Origin: Torreya grandis
Taxonomy: Eukaryota; Streptophyta; Pinopsida; Cupressales; Taxaceae
Length of the DNA: 64,000 bases
Reading direction: 5' to 3'
Assembly: GCA_037957365.1 (NCBI GenBank)
Contig: JARHVA010000001.1
Span: 9,492,501 to 9,556,500, forward strand
Shown here: positions 33,209 to 44,713 of the stretch, piece after piece
Position numbering within the stretch: the stretch's first letter is position 1
Layout: each line of letters opens with the position of its first letter
The notes under the pieces: generated by a model
Told to the model about the DNA's origin: nothing
Seen by the model: only the letters and a program-made list of their open reading frames with translations
Databases searched by the model: none
Position numbers and translations under genes: made by a program

Positions 33209-36200
33209 CCCCCATGAAGAATCGCTTCGGTGGGTAAGAGAATTAGGTCCCAATAATGAGGTCTGATGAGGTATCCAAGCATAATACAACTCTCATAAAG
33301 TAGAGAAAATGAGAAAACCCATAGGACAAAATTCCTCTTCAAAAGAGAGCAAAGTGAGAAACTGTTCATGCTCTAAGAATGTTGAGCATAGCCGGCAATG
33401 CATCCACAAGTGAGAGAACTAAAGTACAAAGAAAGGAAAACTAAGAATTCCCCATAAAACATGTTGAATTTGCCTATAGTAGAGCTCACAAAATGATATA
33501 AATATCACTTATGAGATCCTCTACTTGAAGACTGAAGAAACTCCATCCACATTGAATAATGTTTCTTCCCTTTGCCAAAGGAAGAACATGAATGGTGTAC
33601 TAGAAGTCTACCCATTCCATAGTGGAAGATGAAGGAGATAGAAATACAAATAAATATGATTAGGTTCTAAAATAAAAAGGGTGGCATAGGTCTGACAAGA
33701 TTATGCATAAGAACCGAATGTAATACCATTGAAGTGAACCTATCAGAAGTAGGTATGGTGTAGAGTGGGTCACCCTAGAATAGTGAATGGATCTACAAAG
33801 TGTGTGATGGAACTCCAACCAAAGAACTATGTTCCTCATGCATAGTAAGAGATCCAACTACTCTATACAATGATGGTGTAATGAAATTAGAGGCTAAAAT
33901 AGACTATAAAATGACCTATATCTATAGATTAGACTATTTGATATTTGATGTGTCTTGGATCAGTATACCTACACCCTATAATGTCTTAATCATATCAGAA
34001 GTAGGTTAATCTAGAAATAACTCCTCAATATCTAGAAGGTGACAAGGAGATGATGCAAGTGTGTCCTCATAGGGCCATAACTATTGTAATCATCTATTCT
34101 AAAACAAGAGTCATCAATCTTAGAGATGTGTTCAGGCTCAAAAGTGTCATCAAGTATAGGTGAGTCTAATGAAGAAGAATGGCATAGAAAATTAACTAAA
34201 GGAATGTCCATGTGAAGTAGAGTTCATGACTCCACAACCCTTGAAGCTGAAGAAGATATCATAGATGAATCACATGGATCTGTAGATTTAATATCCATAG
34301 GAAGAGAAGAGTCATTGATGCTCTCATAAGCTGTACTCTCACTAGAAATAGTAGAGTCCTCTAAAGTACCAATCTGTGATGGATTTATAAGAACAACATC
34401 ATGCATAGGAACAAAAATAGAATTTGTAATAGGATAATTGATATTGGAAAGAATCTCATCCTATATTGGTGGCTCAACAGAAGGAAAATAACTATCCACC
34501 ATGGATGTGTCATCACAGGAAATAGAAGTAGGAAGAGAGAGTACAACAATATCAAAAGAGATGATAGAAAGAGGAGGGGGAGGAATGATATAGATATCAA
34601 CAAGATCTATAAAAAGAAACTGAAAGATGATATAAATAATGTTGGGACACATGGAGAGTTGCACATGGTGATGTAGATTCCATGAAATGTACAGTATCAA
34701 GATACCATGAACCTTGTCACAAGAGTTATACCACTTAATATATTGATCATGATCAGGAGGGGCAAGAATCTGTCCATATATGAATGGATTATGATTCTTT
34801 TTTGTGAACAAGTGTTCTATATATGCATGTCAAAAAGAATAGTTGGTCTTTCTAATAAGAACCACTAGTGTAGAATCAACTTTCCCTCGTGAGTGTCTCT
34901 CAAGTAAAGTCAACATGACTAAAAGAAGACACAAAATAAGTGCAAAACTACACAAAAAAATTGTAATGACCCCTAGTTACAAGAACAATGCACACTCATG
35001 AAGAGGATATCATGCACAACTGAGATTGCATCCAAATGAGTAGTAAGTGTAGGGATTAACACAATGCAAAAAATGAGAATGTGTAGAAGAGACACTGAAG
35101 AATACACAACGCTAAACAATACCCCCTTATAACTATCAGTAATGACCTCCTCTTAAAGTTACAAATATAAACATGCTCATATATACATCAGACATAGCTG
35201 ATAATATGTCTTGAGAAATATGTGCATAAGAATGAAACAACTGGAGGAACATCAGGCTCTAATGATAATGCATCCAAAAGGTATGATATGTAAAACAAAT
35301 AATTTTATAAGGCTCAAAATTACTACCAATGTGTATAGAACAAAAAAATACAAACTTTTAGAAAAGATGACACTCAAATCTGATCTACCGATCAAAAGTT
35401 ATGAATGTTTGAAACACTACTATCATGAAATTTTTGGTGACAAATAGTGGTGGAAATTTTGAATCAACTTCCCCAAAATAAAATTTTAGGCCCTTTGGAG
35501 CAAAAGATTGAAAAAATTTATGAATGAATTTTCTCAAAAAAAACTTATACCTCCATGGAACAAAAGTTAAGCACTTTTGGATTGGAAGTGACCAAGGCCT
35601 TTTTTCTCATATGACCAGGGGGTAAGACTTATTTTAGGTACTCCCCCTTCCCAATTTGATTGATGGGTGAGAAATACCTCCATTTTGAAAATGAATAGTA
35701 TCACTTCCCACTATCCTAAATTTGATGTTATCTCACACATCTAAAAATATAGGCTTAAATTTGATGTATTCATGGCCACCACAGGTACAAAAGGGGTGAT
35801 AAGAGAATGAAGCATGCTAAAAAAAGTGTCAGAGTATGTGGGTGTTTTTTCACTAGTCAAAGTCCATAATGCATGCCTATAGGAGGGATAGAGTTTAGGG
35901 TTACTTTTGTACTTAGTGGGATCTGACGGTGTTGAGCTTGTTGTCAGGTTTTAATGGCTACTTAGGTAGGTGTCAGGTTTCAATGGCTACTCAGGTAAGT
36001 ATCAAGTTCTAACATGTGTTTGGGTGGGTTTCAGGTTCCAATGGTCATACGTGTAAAGTCTTGAATGTCTATTGAAGATTGTAATTCTATCATGTAAAGT
36101 CTAATAAGCATGAAAATCTTATCGAAGGATGAATGTCCAACTAGGATTGTAAACCCAATGCTAAAAGTCTGATAACTTAAGAAACCACTAAAATTTCCTA

Positions 36201-36639
36201 CAATGGGTAGAAACTCTAACAAAGTTGAAAAATAAAAAATATACATAATTGATATGGCTCCTCCAGAAATTAGTAAAGACCCATTTGAGAATTTGAAAAA
36301 CCCATAACTTATTCCTTGAAATGAGAATCCCAGTGTACAAATATGTGTGAAACCACTAAAAATAACTTGAAACCCTCTAAAAATAGCCAAAAATGGTTGT
36401 CATGAATCTAAGTCATGTTTACAACTAATTCTAAGGTTTTGGCACCTTATGGATATGATGGAAATGCCTATTTTATAATAGGAGACTCTGGTTGTATAGT
36501 TTACATGAATTTTCATGAAATCCAACCAAACTTATGAAAATTGAAAAATCAAGAAAGCTACAAGGAATGCATGCATGAAATATGTCAATAAGGATTTTAG
36601 AAATGGTAAAATGGTCATCAGATTAGATCTCTAATACCA
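33209..36639 (-). other. Interior of the Copia-like element
   Basis: Minus-strand frames at 34,406-34,224 (Ser/Asp/Thr-rich), 34,811-34,461 and 36,390-36,031 are open but match no family I know. Plus-strand repeats with CAGGTTTCAATGGCTACT at ~35,944-36,045 are a three- to four-copy short array. No RT/IN motifs seen, so it is deleted or decayed. Confidence 0.4.
36626..36639 (-). other. Primer-binding site of the Copia-like element
   Basis: TGGTATTAGAGATC, directly after LTR end CCAACA on the minus strand. Close to the initiator-Met PBS. Confidence 0.75.
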
Positions 36640-36937
36640 TGTTGGATGACTCCAAGGTCTCTTAACATCACAAATTGCACAAAACTCTAAGAGTATGTAA
36701 TAGTAAGATGCAAAGCAAAAATGAGCTTCATAAATATCTATTAGCTTATTCATTAGTCAAAAAGTACAAAGGAGGTATATTATGTAGTGAGATATTAGGT
36801 CACCATAAAGGTAACAACTCAACTCACAATTATAAAACACATAAAGTGTATTTCCCCTAATGATCTTAACAACCCTAAGCAAGTTGACTAACAACCCTAT
36901 AGGTAAAAACAAAAGTGAGAAAAAACTTACACTAATA
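36640..36937 (-). repeat. 5' LTR of the Copia-like element
   Basis: 298 bp, pairs with 32,910-33,208. Confidence 0.8.
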
Positions 36938-37284
36938 GTTTCAATATGAGACATATCTAAGGTGCGTATGTTATGCAATGTGTTCATAATATTATAAACT
37001 ATAAATCATCTTTAGATTCGAAAACTCTTTTATGAACTATTACCACATCATAAAGTTTTTCATACTAATACCCGTAGACTTTTTACAAACTTTATTGAGC
37101 CAATATACTGTATTAGTTGGTTTGCTTTTTGGTATCATTGATGTGATCAAATCACTCAATCTTGAAAAGTTTTTAGGTTGGAATTGATTGTATCATCCAA
37201 ACTCACCAATTTTTAAGTATCATTGGGTTACACGATTGAACTAATCTCAACTGCCAGGTGGCAACTCACTTTTGTTCCAAGGTT

Positions 37285-38571
37285 GGAAAACTTAGAACTT
37301 GATTGTGCTTCTTAGTTTTAGACATTTTTCACTTTTGCAAGTCTTGCATTTTCTTTATCTTATGCCCCTTGGCCTATATCTCTTAGTTTGACCAATCTTA
37401 TGTTGATGACCTAAGTCTTCTATCTTGTCCAAAATACTTAAAATGTACTTATCTTCCATCTCTACAATTTCTGAACATGTACCTACTTTCCTGCTCCTTG
37501 GACACTAACATCAAAATTATTGTCCAAACTTGACACAAATGTCTAGTGCCCTTAATTCATCCAATTTACAAATGAAACGTATCCTAATGGTTAGCTCAAG
37601 TGCTTTAATGAGAGTTATTACTCCAAAGGGATTGATATAAATACAAGATCAACCCTCATTCATTCTTCATCTCTCAACACCTAACAAAGACCAAAAGAGA
37701 CCAAGATAACTTATCAAAAGCACTCTATCAAGCATTTAATTGAACAAATATTCCTATTTCCACACCATTCATAGGTAAAACACATCTACAGTTTTGAATT
37801 ATTAAAAGAGTATCTTAAGAGCCTAATTTGACAAGCTACAAGATAGGTCATTATTGTACTTGCTTTGTATAATATTTCATGATTCATGCACAAGCCAATA
37901 GTTAGGGGAGAACTACATGAGTCTGAAGCCCTCTTCTAGAGTATTGATTATGTAGGCAATGCCAGCTAATAGTGGGCTATTTGGGGTCAGCTTGACACCA
38001 TGTACCCACTAACCCATTTTTTTCCAAGGTCACCATGATGATGAAGAACTAGAGTTTTATAAATTCATGAGAAATAATAATCCATGATCCGAATCTGAAT
38101 GTACTAGAGCAAATGCAAAGTCAAACCTAGAATCATCCAAATGGTGACATCTCTTTTTAGTAGGTATTCCATATAAGACACTTGCATTTAACCTAGATAA
38201 TAGTGTCAATACAACTATCCTAGGCTAATGTTAGTGTTTAGAGTGTGAGAAGAATCAAATCTAGAATTTTATGATTGTTACAGATCTGTCTTCCAACTTG
38301 TTTACTACTTATTTTATATCCAACACTATGTTAACATCAAAACCAACTAAGTATATTACTTCTTTGTCATTTCCATACATATCTTAGTTTATTTTCTATA
38401 TTTAACCTATATTCAACATAATAAATTCAATGTATGCTTATATATGAGTTTAACACCCAATTGAATTGTTGTAGATCTGATTATCACCCTTGTACATTAT
38501 CATTTCTATATTATTAACCCTTATACTACAAAGGATAGGATAATTCTCCTTATCCAATTCAGGGTTAAACT
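37285..38571 (+). repeat. 3' LTR of element 2
   Basis: Aligns with 25,740-27,061 throughout, with TATAAATAC at 37,636 and the core at 37,909-37,962. Final A changed to T, then TSD GTGTG. Its first ~50 bp and polypurine tract are not identifiable, and 36,943-37,284 does not align. Confidence 0.8.
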
Positions 38572-38576
38572 GTGTG

Positions 38577-39790
38577 CAAACTATTCCAAGGTGGTAGAGG
38601 AAGTAAATGTTCATAAAACTTCATAATTCATCAAAAACATATATTCAATTGATATTTAAATATATTATATTTTGAATTGTTTCTATTTTTTATCTTTAAA
38701 TATATTCTACATGTTTATTATCCCAAAAACAATTTATAATAATAAATGGCTAGCTCAATGACTACCAAAGGAAAGTTTAGGGACACTCTAAATGCTTGTA
38801 ACTATTGATCTTACTTTTAATTTGGAGATGTAAAGTGTAAATCAATGTAGACACTTAAAAATGGCCATCTGTTATTATTTAGTATAATTTTATATTAATT
38901 TTGCACAATTTGTTGTGGCTGTACGTCTCCCTTTGACAATTAGATAATTAACTATATACAGTTATCCAACCCAACTCTTCATTCCAACTGCTAACCTTGA
39001 GATATCTTCCTTTGAAATTGTCACTTTATATGAGGATATTAACAACATTAACACTAGGTGGACTTGTAAAAGAAAAAAGAACAAACTCCAACAAAGAGAC
39101 TTCAAAAATGTCATGCGTAAAAGTTTTTATAGGCACAAGATCCAACATTCACACATTCACAGCCAAAGACTAAATAACCATATTTGAGCATCTATTAATT
39201 GTTAAATATATGAGCATCCATTAGCTGCTAAATAACCATAAATTATCTAAGCCTAGTCTTGTTTGACTCTCTTGGTTTAAGATTTCATGGACCATGTTAT
39301 GAAATAAATATTTTTTATTTTAAATATTTATTGCAAAATAATAGTTTATGAAATATATACTTAGGAAAATAATATATAAACATAAAATCAATAAAATAAA
39401 TATTCTGAATAATTAAATATTTTAGCATCCATTAACTATTAAACAACTATAAATTCTCTGAGCCCAGGGTTGTTTGATTCTCTTGGTTTAAGATTTCATG
39501 GACCCATGCTATTAAAGAAACATTTTTAATTTTAGATAGTACCCTAAAAATAAGAGTTTATAATATAAATAGTTAGGAAAATAAAAAACAAAATTAAAAT
39601 TGATTAAAGAAACATTTTTAAAAAAATAACCAACAAAATTAGAACTTAAAAAAAATTTGTAACTAGGCCATTAGTGGTGGAGTGCCCCAACATGTTGTTT
39701 TCTAGGTGGAGTGCCTTACATATTTGGAGCCATTGGAAAATTATGTAGTCTAAGACACACAATAACAACCTAATAATGAAGAATCATGAA
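38577..39790. other. AT-rich intergenic DNA
   Basis: No genes. A diverged duplication is visible: CATTAGCTGCTAAATAACC-type sequence followed by CTTGGTTTAAGATTTCATGG at ~39,220-39,290 recurs at ~39,428-39,505. Confidence 0.5.
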
Positions 39791-39794
39791 ATCG

Positions 39795-40193
39795 AGTTAG
39801 GGGGTCATTAGCTAATTTCCTCAAGCTACCAGTTGATATAGTTGAAGAAAGAGTAGACCACAGAAGCAGTAGAATTATCAGGTTGAGCAAACTATCAAAA
39901 ATTCTTACATCGTATGGCTACTTGTAGTTGCTTGAATAACAAGAACAATGGAAGAAGGATTTATAGGAGATAAAATCAAGGAAAAATGAACAAGTAGAAG
40001 AGAGGAAGGCAGATAAAGTCCTTGAACAAGAAAAGAGGGAAACAAATAAATTTGAAAGGGAGCTAAAAAGACAAAATAAGGACTTAAAGAAGATGAAACA
40101 ACAACAAGAAAAATATAAAAATAAAGAACATGATAGGATTCAATAAGAGAATGATTGGATTAAAAGGGAGATGCAGAGGTAAAGACATCTAAT
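39795..40193 (+). pseudogene. Charged coiled-coil-like fragment, unknown
   Basis: One frame from ~39,800 to 40,183 with a few stops. The second half is almost all Lys, Glu, Gln, Arg and Asp (Q-V-E-E-R-K-A-D-K-V-L, then K-R-Q-N-K-D-L-K-K-M-K), typical of a long coiled coil. No family recognised. It could come from a host gene or an element ORF. Confidence 0.35.
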
Positions 40194-40794
40194 AAGTGGA
40201 GAAAATCCTCTTCACAACACCCAATCATGTTGGCTTTTACAACATTTTCAATCCATAATTTTATACTGTCACTAATTTCCAAGCTTGCAACCCCTCTTAT
40301 CCTAAAAACCAAATTTAGTTTCTTCCTTCAACAACTATGTAGTTTCCTATATTAGTAGCCATGCATTCTCTTAATTAAAAAACCATACATTCTCCTTCAA
40401 GTCAGATGCAATTTTCTCAAGCAAGTCATATGCACTTTCCTTCAATAGGCACTATCAACATGCCATGTACATACCCAAAGGAGAAGGGAAAAATAATGCT
40501 TGGTATAAAATAAGGTAGTGAGACATCATACAATCTTGAAGAAGAATTCACCTTTCCATTGATGATTTGATCCTATTGTAGTAATATTATTTGGAGCAAG
40601 GGTTTGATATTATTATAGTAATAGTTGGTACTAATAATTTTTTAAGACCTCATATATAACCAATATATTTTGTAATTTGTATGTTTTATGGATACAAAAT
40701 TGGTCCAATATTATTTTAATATTATCTATTTTTTCCATTTTAATTCATTGACTATGTTTTTAATGGTTTGTGAACTACTAATTGTAAAGTTGTG

Positions 40795-41035
40795 ATTCAT
40801 ATTTGTGTGTGTATATATGTATGTGTTATTTATGTATGTACACACACACATATACACATGTATGTATATTTAAACATATGTACACATACATTCAAGGCTG
40901 GTATAGTTATATGTATGTATGTATGTATATATATACATATAAATATACACATCTGTATATACAATGCACACTGAAACATACATACATATATACAAACACA
41001 CATATATAGTATACATACATACATACATTCAAGGC
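40795..41035. repeat. Alternating purine-pyrimidine microsatellite (TATG/CATA/CACA)
   Basis: About 240 bp of mixed (TATG)n, (CACA)n and (TA)n. ACATACATTCAAGGC occurs twice within it (~40,885 and ~41,023). The short open frames here are microsatellite artefacts. Confidence 0.85.
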
Positions 41036-41523
41036 ATGTAATTGATTTATGTTTGTCTATGGATGTACTACCTTATTTAATATATCAACAAAATAAATTT
41101 AATATATATGCATAACTCAAATCATGTAAAAAATGATAAAAATGGTTCATTGCCATATTGAGGTTAGGAAAAGCCTCACCATAAAAATAGAATTAATTTA
41201 TTCCTCCTCAATTACCTGCAAACCATCTAAATACGATGTTGTTACAACATTATTCAAATAATAATAAAATAAACTTTAATATCCCTTTCTATTTTTATTA
41301 AATCACTAAAATTATTCATAAAAATATTCTTCATGCCACCACTCTTGCAGTCAGAGGTCTCAAAGTTGGAGGAGCTCCTCCCCTCGCTCTTGCTGGCCAT
41401 CTCCTCCGAAAGAATTTGATAGAGGTAGAGATAGTGGTGGTGGGGGGGTGGAGACCCCCTCCACAAGACAAGTTCCTATGACTGACATTAGCCATCTCTC
41501 CTCTTCACTAGGATTCTTAGGTG
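41036..41523. other. Mostly AT-rich; short GC-rich block
   Basis: 41,340-41,470 is GC-richer, with a G-run (GGTGGTGGGGGGGTGG) and CCCCTCC. A minus-strand frame (41,466-41,254) starts here, but I do not recognise it. The block may belong to the LINE-like remnant that follows. Confidence 0.35.
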
Positions 41524-41900
41524 CAATATGATTTTGAAACTAACCAACAAGTTGATGGTTGGGACACCCTCCCAGTTGATGAAGATCCCCTAGCCCAGAT
41601 GGTTGGGGAGGACCTCAAGACCCTCTACTTCTACGTCCTCCATTGATTTCCATGTTCACATCTACTACTTAGTTATTTCTTTGTTGTTTATGCTATTTCT
41701 TTATCTTTTTTTATTTATGGGCACTTGAGTTAGTTGAACTTTGGTTATTAGTTGGGTTGTGGCCTTTTTTGGACTCTGGTTTCTCTCAAGGATCTCTTTG
41801 CTTAGTTTGGATTTTGGGGTGTGAATTTGCAACCCATTTTTTATATGATTAGCATTGTACTATAAGTTTTATTTTAAATTAATATAAGTGCACTTTTCAA
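41524..41900 (+). mobile_element. Possible 3' end of a LINE-like element
   Basis: A 40-codon open end D-G-W-D-T-L-P-V-D-E-D-P-L, then V-G-E-D-L-K-T-L-Y, stops at 41,644. It is followed by ~250 bp of T/G-rich 3' UTR with TTTTTTGGACTCTGGTTTC and an end near AAGTGCACTTTTCAATC. This arrangement resembles plant LINE tails. No RT is present and no poly(A) or TSD is clear. Confidence 0.3.
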
Positions 41901-42640
41901 TCAAAACATCTTCAAACAATAATTACAATCGTAATTGATTAAAAAAAAACATAATGAGCCAAAGAATAAATAATAATTCCCAATAATGAATTGTGTTTAG
42001 AAACATGAAACATTAAGTGATTATATAGAGTACAACTCTTCAAAAGTGGTAGTGGCATCATTGTCATGGGTATATATGTAATCGACAAACTGTAACAAAA
42101 CTAGAAAATTTAATAAAATAATGATTAATTCCAATAGAATTAGTTTGGATATAAAAGATTAAATACATTTGGATAGGGATTGGTTATTGAATGATCAACC
42201 CAAAAAAATTTGAAACCCATTTCACCTAGGTTATTATTTGTATAGCCCCATGGATGTATCCTCCAAGATTGACTTCACTGGGAGGTTTTCAACAGTTGTG
42301 GAAGTGGTCATGCGGGTAACATGTATGCCATTCATATTACCTCATAACTACTAAGAGGAATTATAAGGCCTCCTATCAATGGATTACAGGGTTTAATGGT
42401 TTTATAAAGGAGGAATTGATTTGGAGGTAAGAAACATATGGGTGTTCATAAATTAATTACAATGTGACTAAGAAAAATAATGATCAAAAGTACACTAAGG
42501 GAGTGCTCAAAGAATGTCTAAAAAATTGATACATAGATAAAATGATGTCATAAAACCCTAATATATAATGGCATCCCCTAAGATAAATAAACCAACAATA
42601 ATAAATAAAAGATCTACTTACAAATAAAAACATATTATGT
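41901..42640. other. Intergenic, nothing recognised
   Basis: AT-rich, no coding or repeat boundary that I can support. Confidence 0.4.
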
Positions 42641-42880
42641 CTATGCCTCATAACATCTCCCAAGAAGACAAGTCTTGTCCACATCATTTTGAAGTAATCA
42701 TCACTCATGTAACTTATGTATCATCCTAATAGGGTGCAATCACCTCATTATCATCTTGGTCCATGCCTCATAACATCTCCCAAGAAGACAAGTCTTGTCC
42801 ACATCATTTTGAAGTAATCATCACTCATGTAGCTTATGCATCATTCTAATAGGGTGCAATCACCTCATTATAGTCTTGTT
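42641..42880. repeat. Two-copy 120-bp tandem duplication
   Basis: The block starting ATGCCTCATAACATCTCC at 42,643 recurs at 42,763 with only a handful of differences over 120 bp. It is much younger than anything around it. Confidence 0.9.
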
Positions 42881-43105
42881 GGAATTTTCAAAATATACCA
42901 TAATTTTGCCTAATTAATCATTAGACCTGAAGAAGGTGAAGTCACATAAAAAATAGATAAATGGTCCATTATATTCAAGGCACTTAGTAAATAAAATTTC
43001 AAAATAGAGAGTCATATGTAGGATAGAAAACCCAACACAAAAAACCCAAGGAAAAAAATGAAAAGAAAATTACCAATGCAAAGTCTTACCTACTCTCATG
43101 CTACT

Positions 43106-43285
43106 TTATAAGTTCCTAAAAGGGGGATTCAATAATTGGATCTCATAGCTCATCCTTTCCAAGGAGTTATTCTAATAGGCCACAACATTTCTCATAGGAT
43201 CTCCAGGCGTAAGGATCCACAAAGGTGGAGGTGTTTCTGCACTATGTTTGGTAGCATGACAGCCATAATGTTTGCATTGGTAACA
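43106..43285 (-). pseudogene. Cys/His-containing coding-like fragment, unknown
   Basis: 60 codons with one stop: C-Y-Q-C-K-H-Y-G-C-H-A-T-K-H, then P-P-P-L-W-I-L-T-P-G-D-P-M-R-N. The start resembles a zinc knuckle but the last His and Cys are in the wrong order. A donor-like AG/GTAAGA follows at ~43,087. Could be a lost host exon or a gag scrap. Confidence 0.25.
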
Positions 43286-43544
43286 TGGTAGCCATATGAA
43301 ATTTAGAAGATTATTCATAAGCATGGTGACCATTGTTAGTTTAATCATCTAAAAATGACATTTAAGTGTTAAGAGTGATACTTGAGACCACCTATCCCTA
43401 GTTTAGCTCTAGATCTGTCCTAGATCCTATTCTCACACTTATCCAGCCTTCATATGGGTCACATGCATCCCTAGTCACCTCTAAAATAATCCTAGATCCT
43501 CATTCTAGCATCTTAAACCTTTGTGCCTTAGGTTCTACCATATA

Positions 43545-43592
43545 GACACTAGCACCATAATAGGGACATTAGCAGCACATGGTGCTAGTGTC
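43545..43592. repeat. 13-bp perfect inverted repeat in the LTR
   Basis: GACACTAGCACCA (43,545-43,557) and TGGTGCTAGTGTC (43,580-43,592), 22-bp spacer, about 120 bp upstream of the TATA box. Related half-sites occur in the other LTRs. Confidence 0.8.
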
Positions 43593-43710
43593 CCAATATT
43601 GGCACTCTTGTCCTTTCCCTCCTTTTTCCACAAACATATATCTTTTCAAAGATTAGACCTCCTAAGGTCAGATTAGACCTATTTTAGCACCTAAAAAAGC
43701 ACTAAAATAG

Positions 43711-43719
43711 TATATATAC
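43711..43719 (+). promoter_or_regulatory. TATA box of element 3 LTR
   Basis: TATATATAC. The 3' LTR has it at 50,238. Confidence 0.6.
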
Positions 43720-44542
43720 ATGACTCTTAGCCCTCTAACCACTATATGGAAATCGGATAGAGATTGCATATGCAAAATTAGAACAAGTTGTGCACAATTA
43801 AGGTTATAAATCCTTATTCTACCCTACTTCTACATACTACCATCTACAACATTCCTAAGCTTAGATTACTCAGATTTTTAGTCTCAATCACATTAAAATC
43901 ACTCAATTTAACCATAATAATAGACTCACTTGTACTTGCACTAACACTTAGGTTGGGAGAACTACATCAGTCTTGATCCCTCTTTAGAGTATTGGTATGT
44001 AGGTAACTCTCATCACAATAGGGTGTTAAGAATGTCTAGCCTACCCCACTAATAAATGCACTTTTATACTTGTATCAACTAAATGCCCTAGTAACATGGA
44101 GGATTAGATTTTACTAATAAAATTTGTCAAAACAAGACATCTACAGGGTTTTTGAACTTGTGTATGTAGGAACATGCCTTACAGATCCAGACACAAGTGC
44201 ACATACAAGCTCAGAAAAGTTCTGCACAAAGGACACTAGCACCACATGGCACTACTTTCCAATTAAGGCACTACTATCCAGAAGGGGTTTAACACTTGGA
44301 TCCTATTTGTGACACTCAGGTCAGCCTTTGCCTTAGTGTTCAGCTTCCAAATCATTCATCTACACCATTTTCCATCTAAGTTCTTATTTATATTATTTAT
44401 TTCTATTTATAGGAAGGTTAAATTAAGTCAACTCTATAAAAAATCAATGGATATATTTATTACATATTTCTACCCTAATTTTCTATACTCATCTCTTTAA
44501 CAACATAGGATTTAACTCACTAAGTCCTAAAAAATTAAAACA

Positions 44543-44554
44543 TTTAATGAACCC
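44543..44554 (+). other. Primer-binding site of element 3
   Basis: TTTAATGAACCC, which looks like TTTGGTGAACCC of element 2 with GG changed to AA. Confidence 0.65.
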
Positions 44555-44713
44555 AACTTACTTCGAATATTGCTCAAACCCTAACCCTAGATGCTCTTAA
44601 GGTTTGCATCCTTTTTGTTTCTATGCTCAGATATTAGTTATAAAATCTCAAATTCATTTTAATGTTTTCTTTTTGCAATCTTCATAGATTAAATTTCTTT
44701 AAAGGTTCAAAAT

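Larger units (their letters stand above)
32910..36937 (-). mobile_element. Copia-like LTR element nested in element 2
   Basis: Two ~298-bp direct repeats with TG...CA-type ends (each with one changed end), a minus-strand PBS TGGTATTAGAGATC adjoining the right LTR, and flanking ATTTC (32,905-32,909) and GTTTC (36,938-36,942), a 5-bp TSD with one change. The PBS and short LTRs suggest Copia. No RT or integrase is readable in the 3.4-kb interior. LTRs differ by very roughly one position in six, so it is older than the 10.3-kb element. Confidence 0.8.
25709..38571 (+). mobile_element. Element 2: gypsy-type LTR element with protease only, carrying nested insertions
   Basis: The 5' LTR (25,709-27,061) and 3' LTR (alignable from ~37,285 to 38,571) are the same family. 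TSD GTGTG lies at 25,704-25,708 and again at 38,572-38,576. The PBS TTTGGTGAACCC follows the 5' LTR. The interior has a pre-protease segment, a protease and a short post-protease tail but no RT, RNase H or integrase. It is interrupted by a GC-richer LTR-like insert (30,065-~32,430) and by a Copia-like element (32,910-36,937). Without these it would be ~6.5 kb. Non-autonomous by content. Confidence 0.85.
43340..44542 (+). repeat. 5' LTR of element 3
   Basis: 1,203 bp. Aligns end to end with the 3' copy. First base pair TG changed to TT, ends TTAAAACA. TATATATAC at 43,711, core at 43,957-44,008, 13-bp inverted repeat at 43,545-43,592. Confidence 0.88.

Noticed and set aside
35255..35275. Possible third PBS (minus strand TATCATTAGAGCC) inside the Copia-like interior
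   Set aside because: No paired LTR starting at the adjacent position could be found.
36031..36390. 119-codon minus-strand ORF with Gly/Phe/Ile
   Set aside because: In sense direction of the Copia-like element but without gag or pol motifs. Kept only as part of the interior description.
40792..41024. Three overlapping 60-68 codon ORFs of Tyr/Ile/Cys/Met
   Set aside because: They are translations of a TATG/CACA microsatellite in several frames.
43230..43285. CCHC zinc knuckle at C-Y-Q-C-K-H-Y-G-C-H
   Set aside because: The spacing fits only if His and Cys are exchanged at two positions, so it is not accepted as a knuckle; listed only as an unknown fragment.
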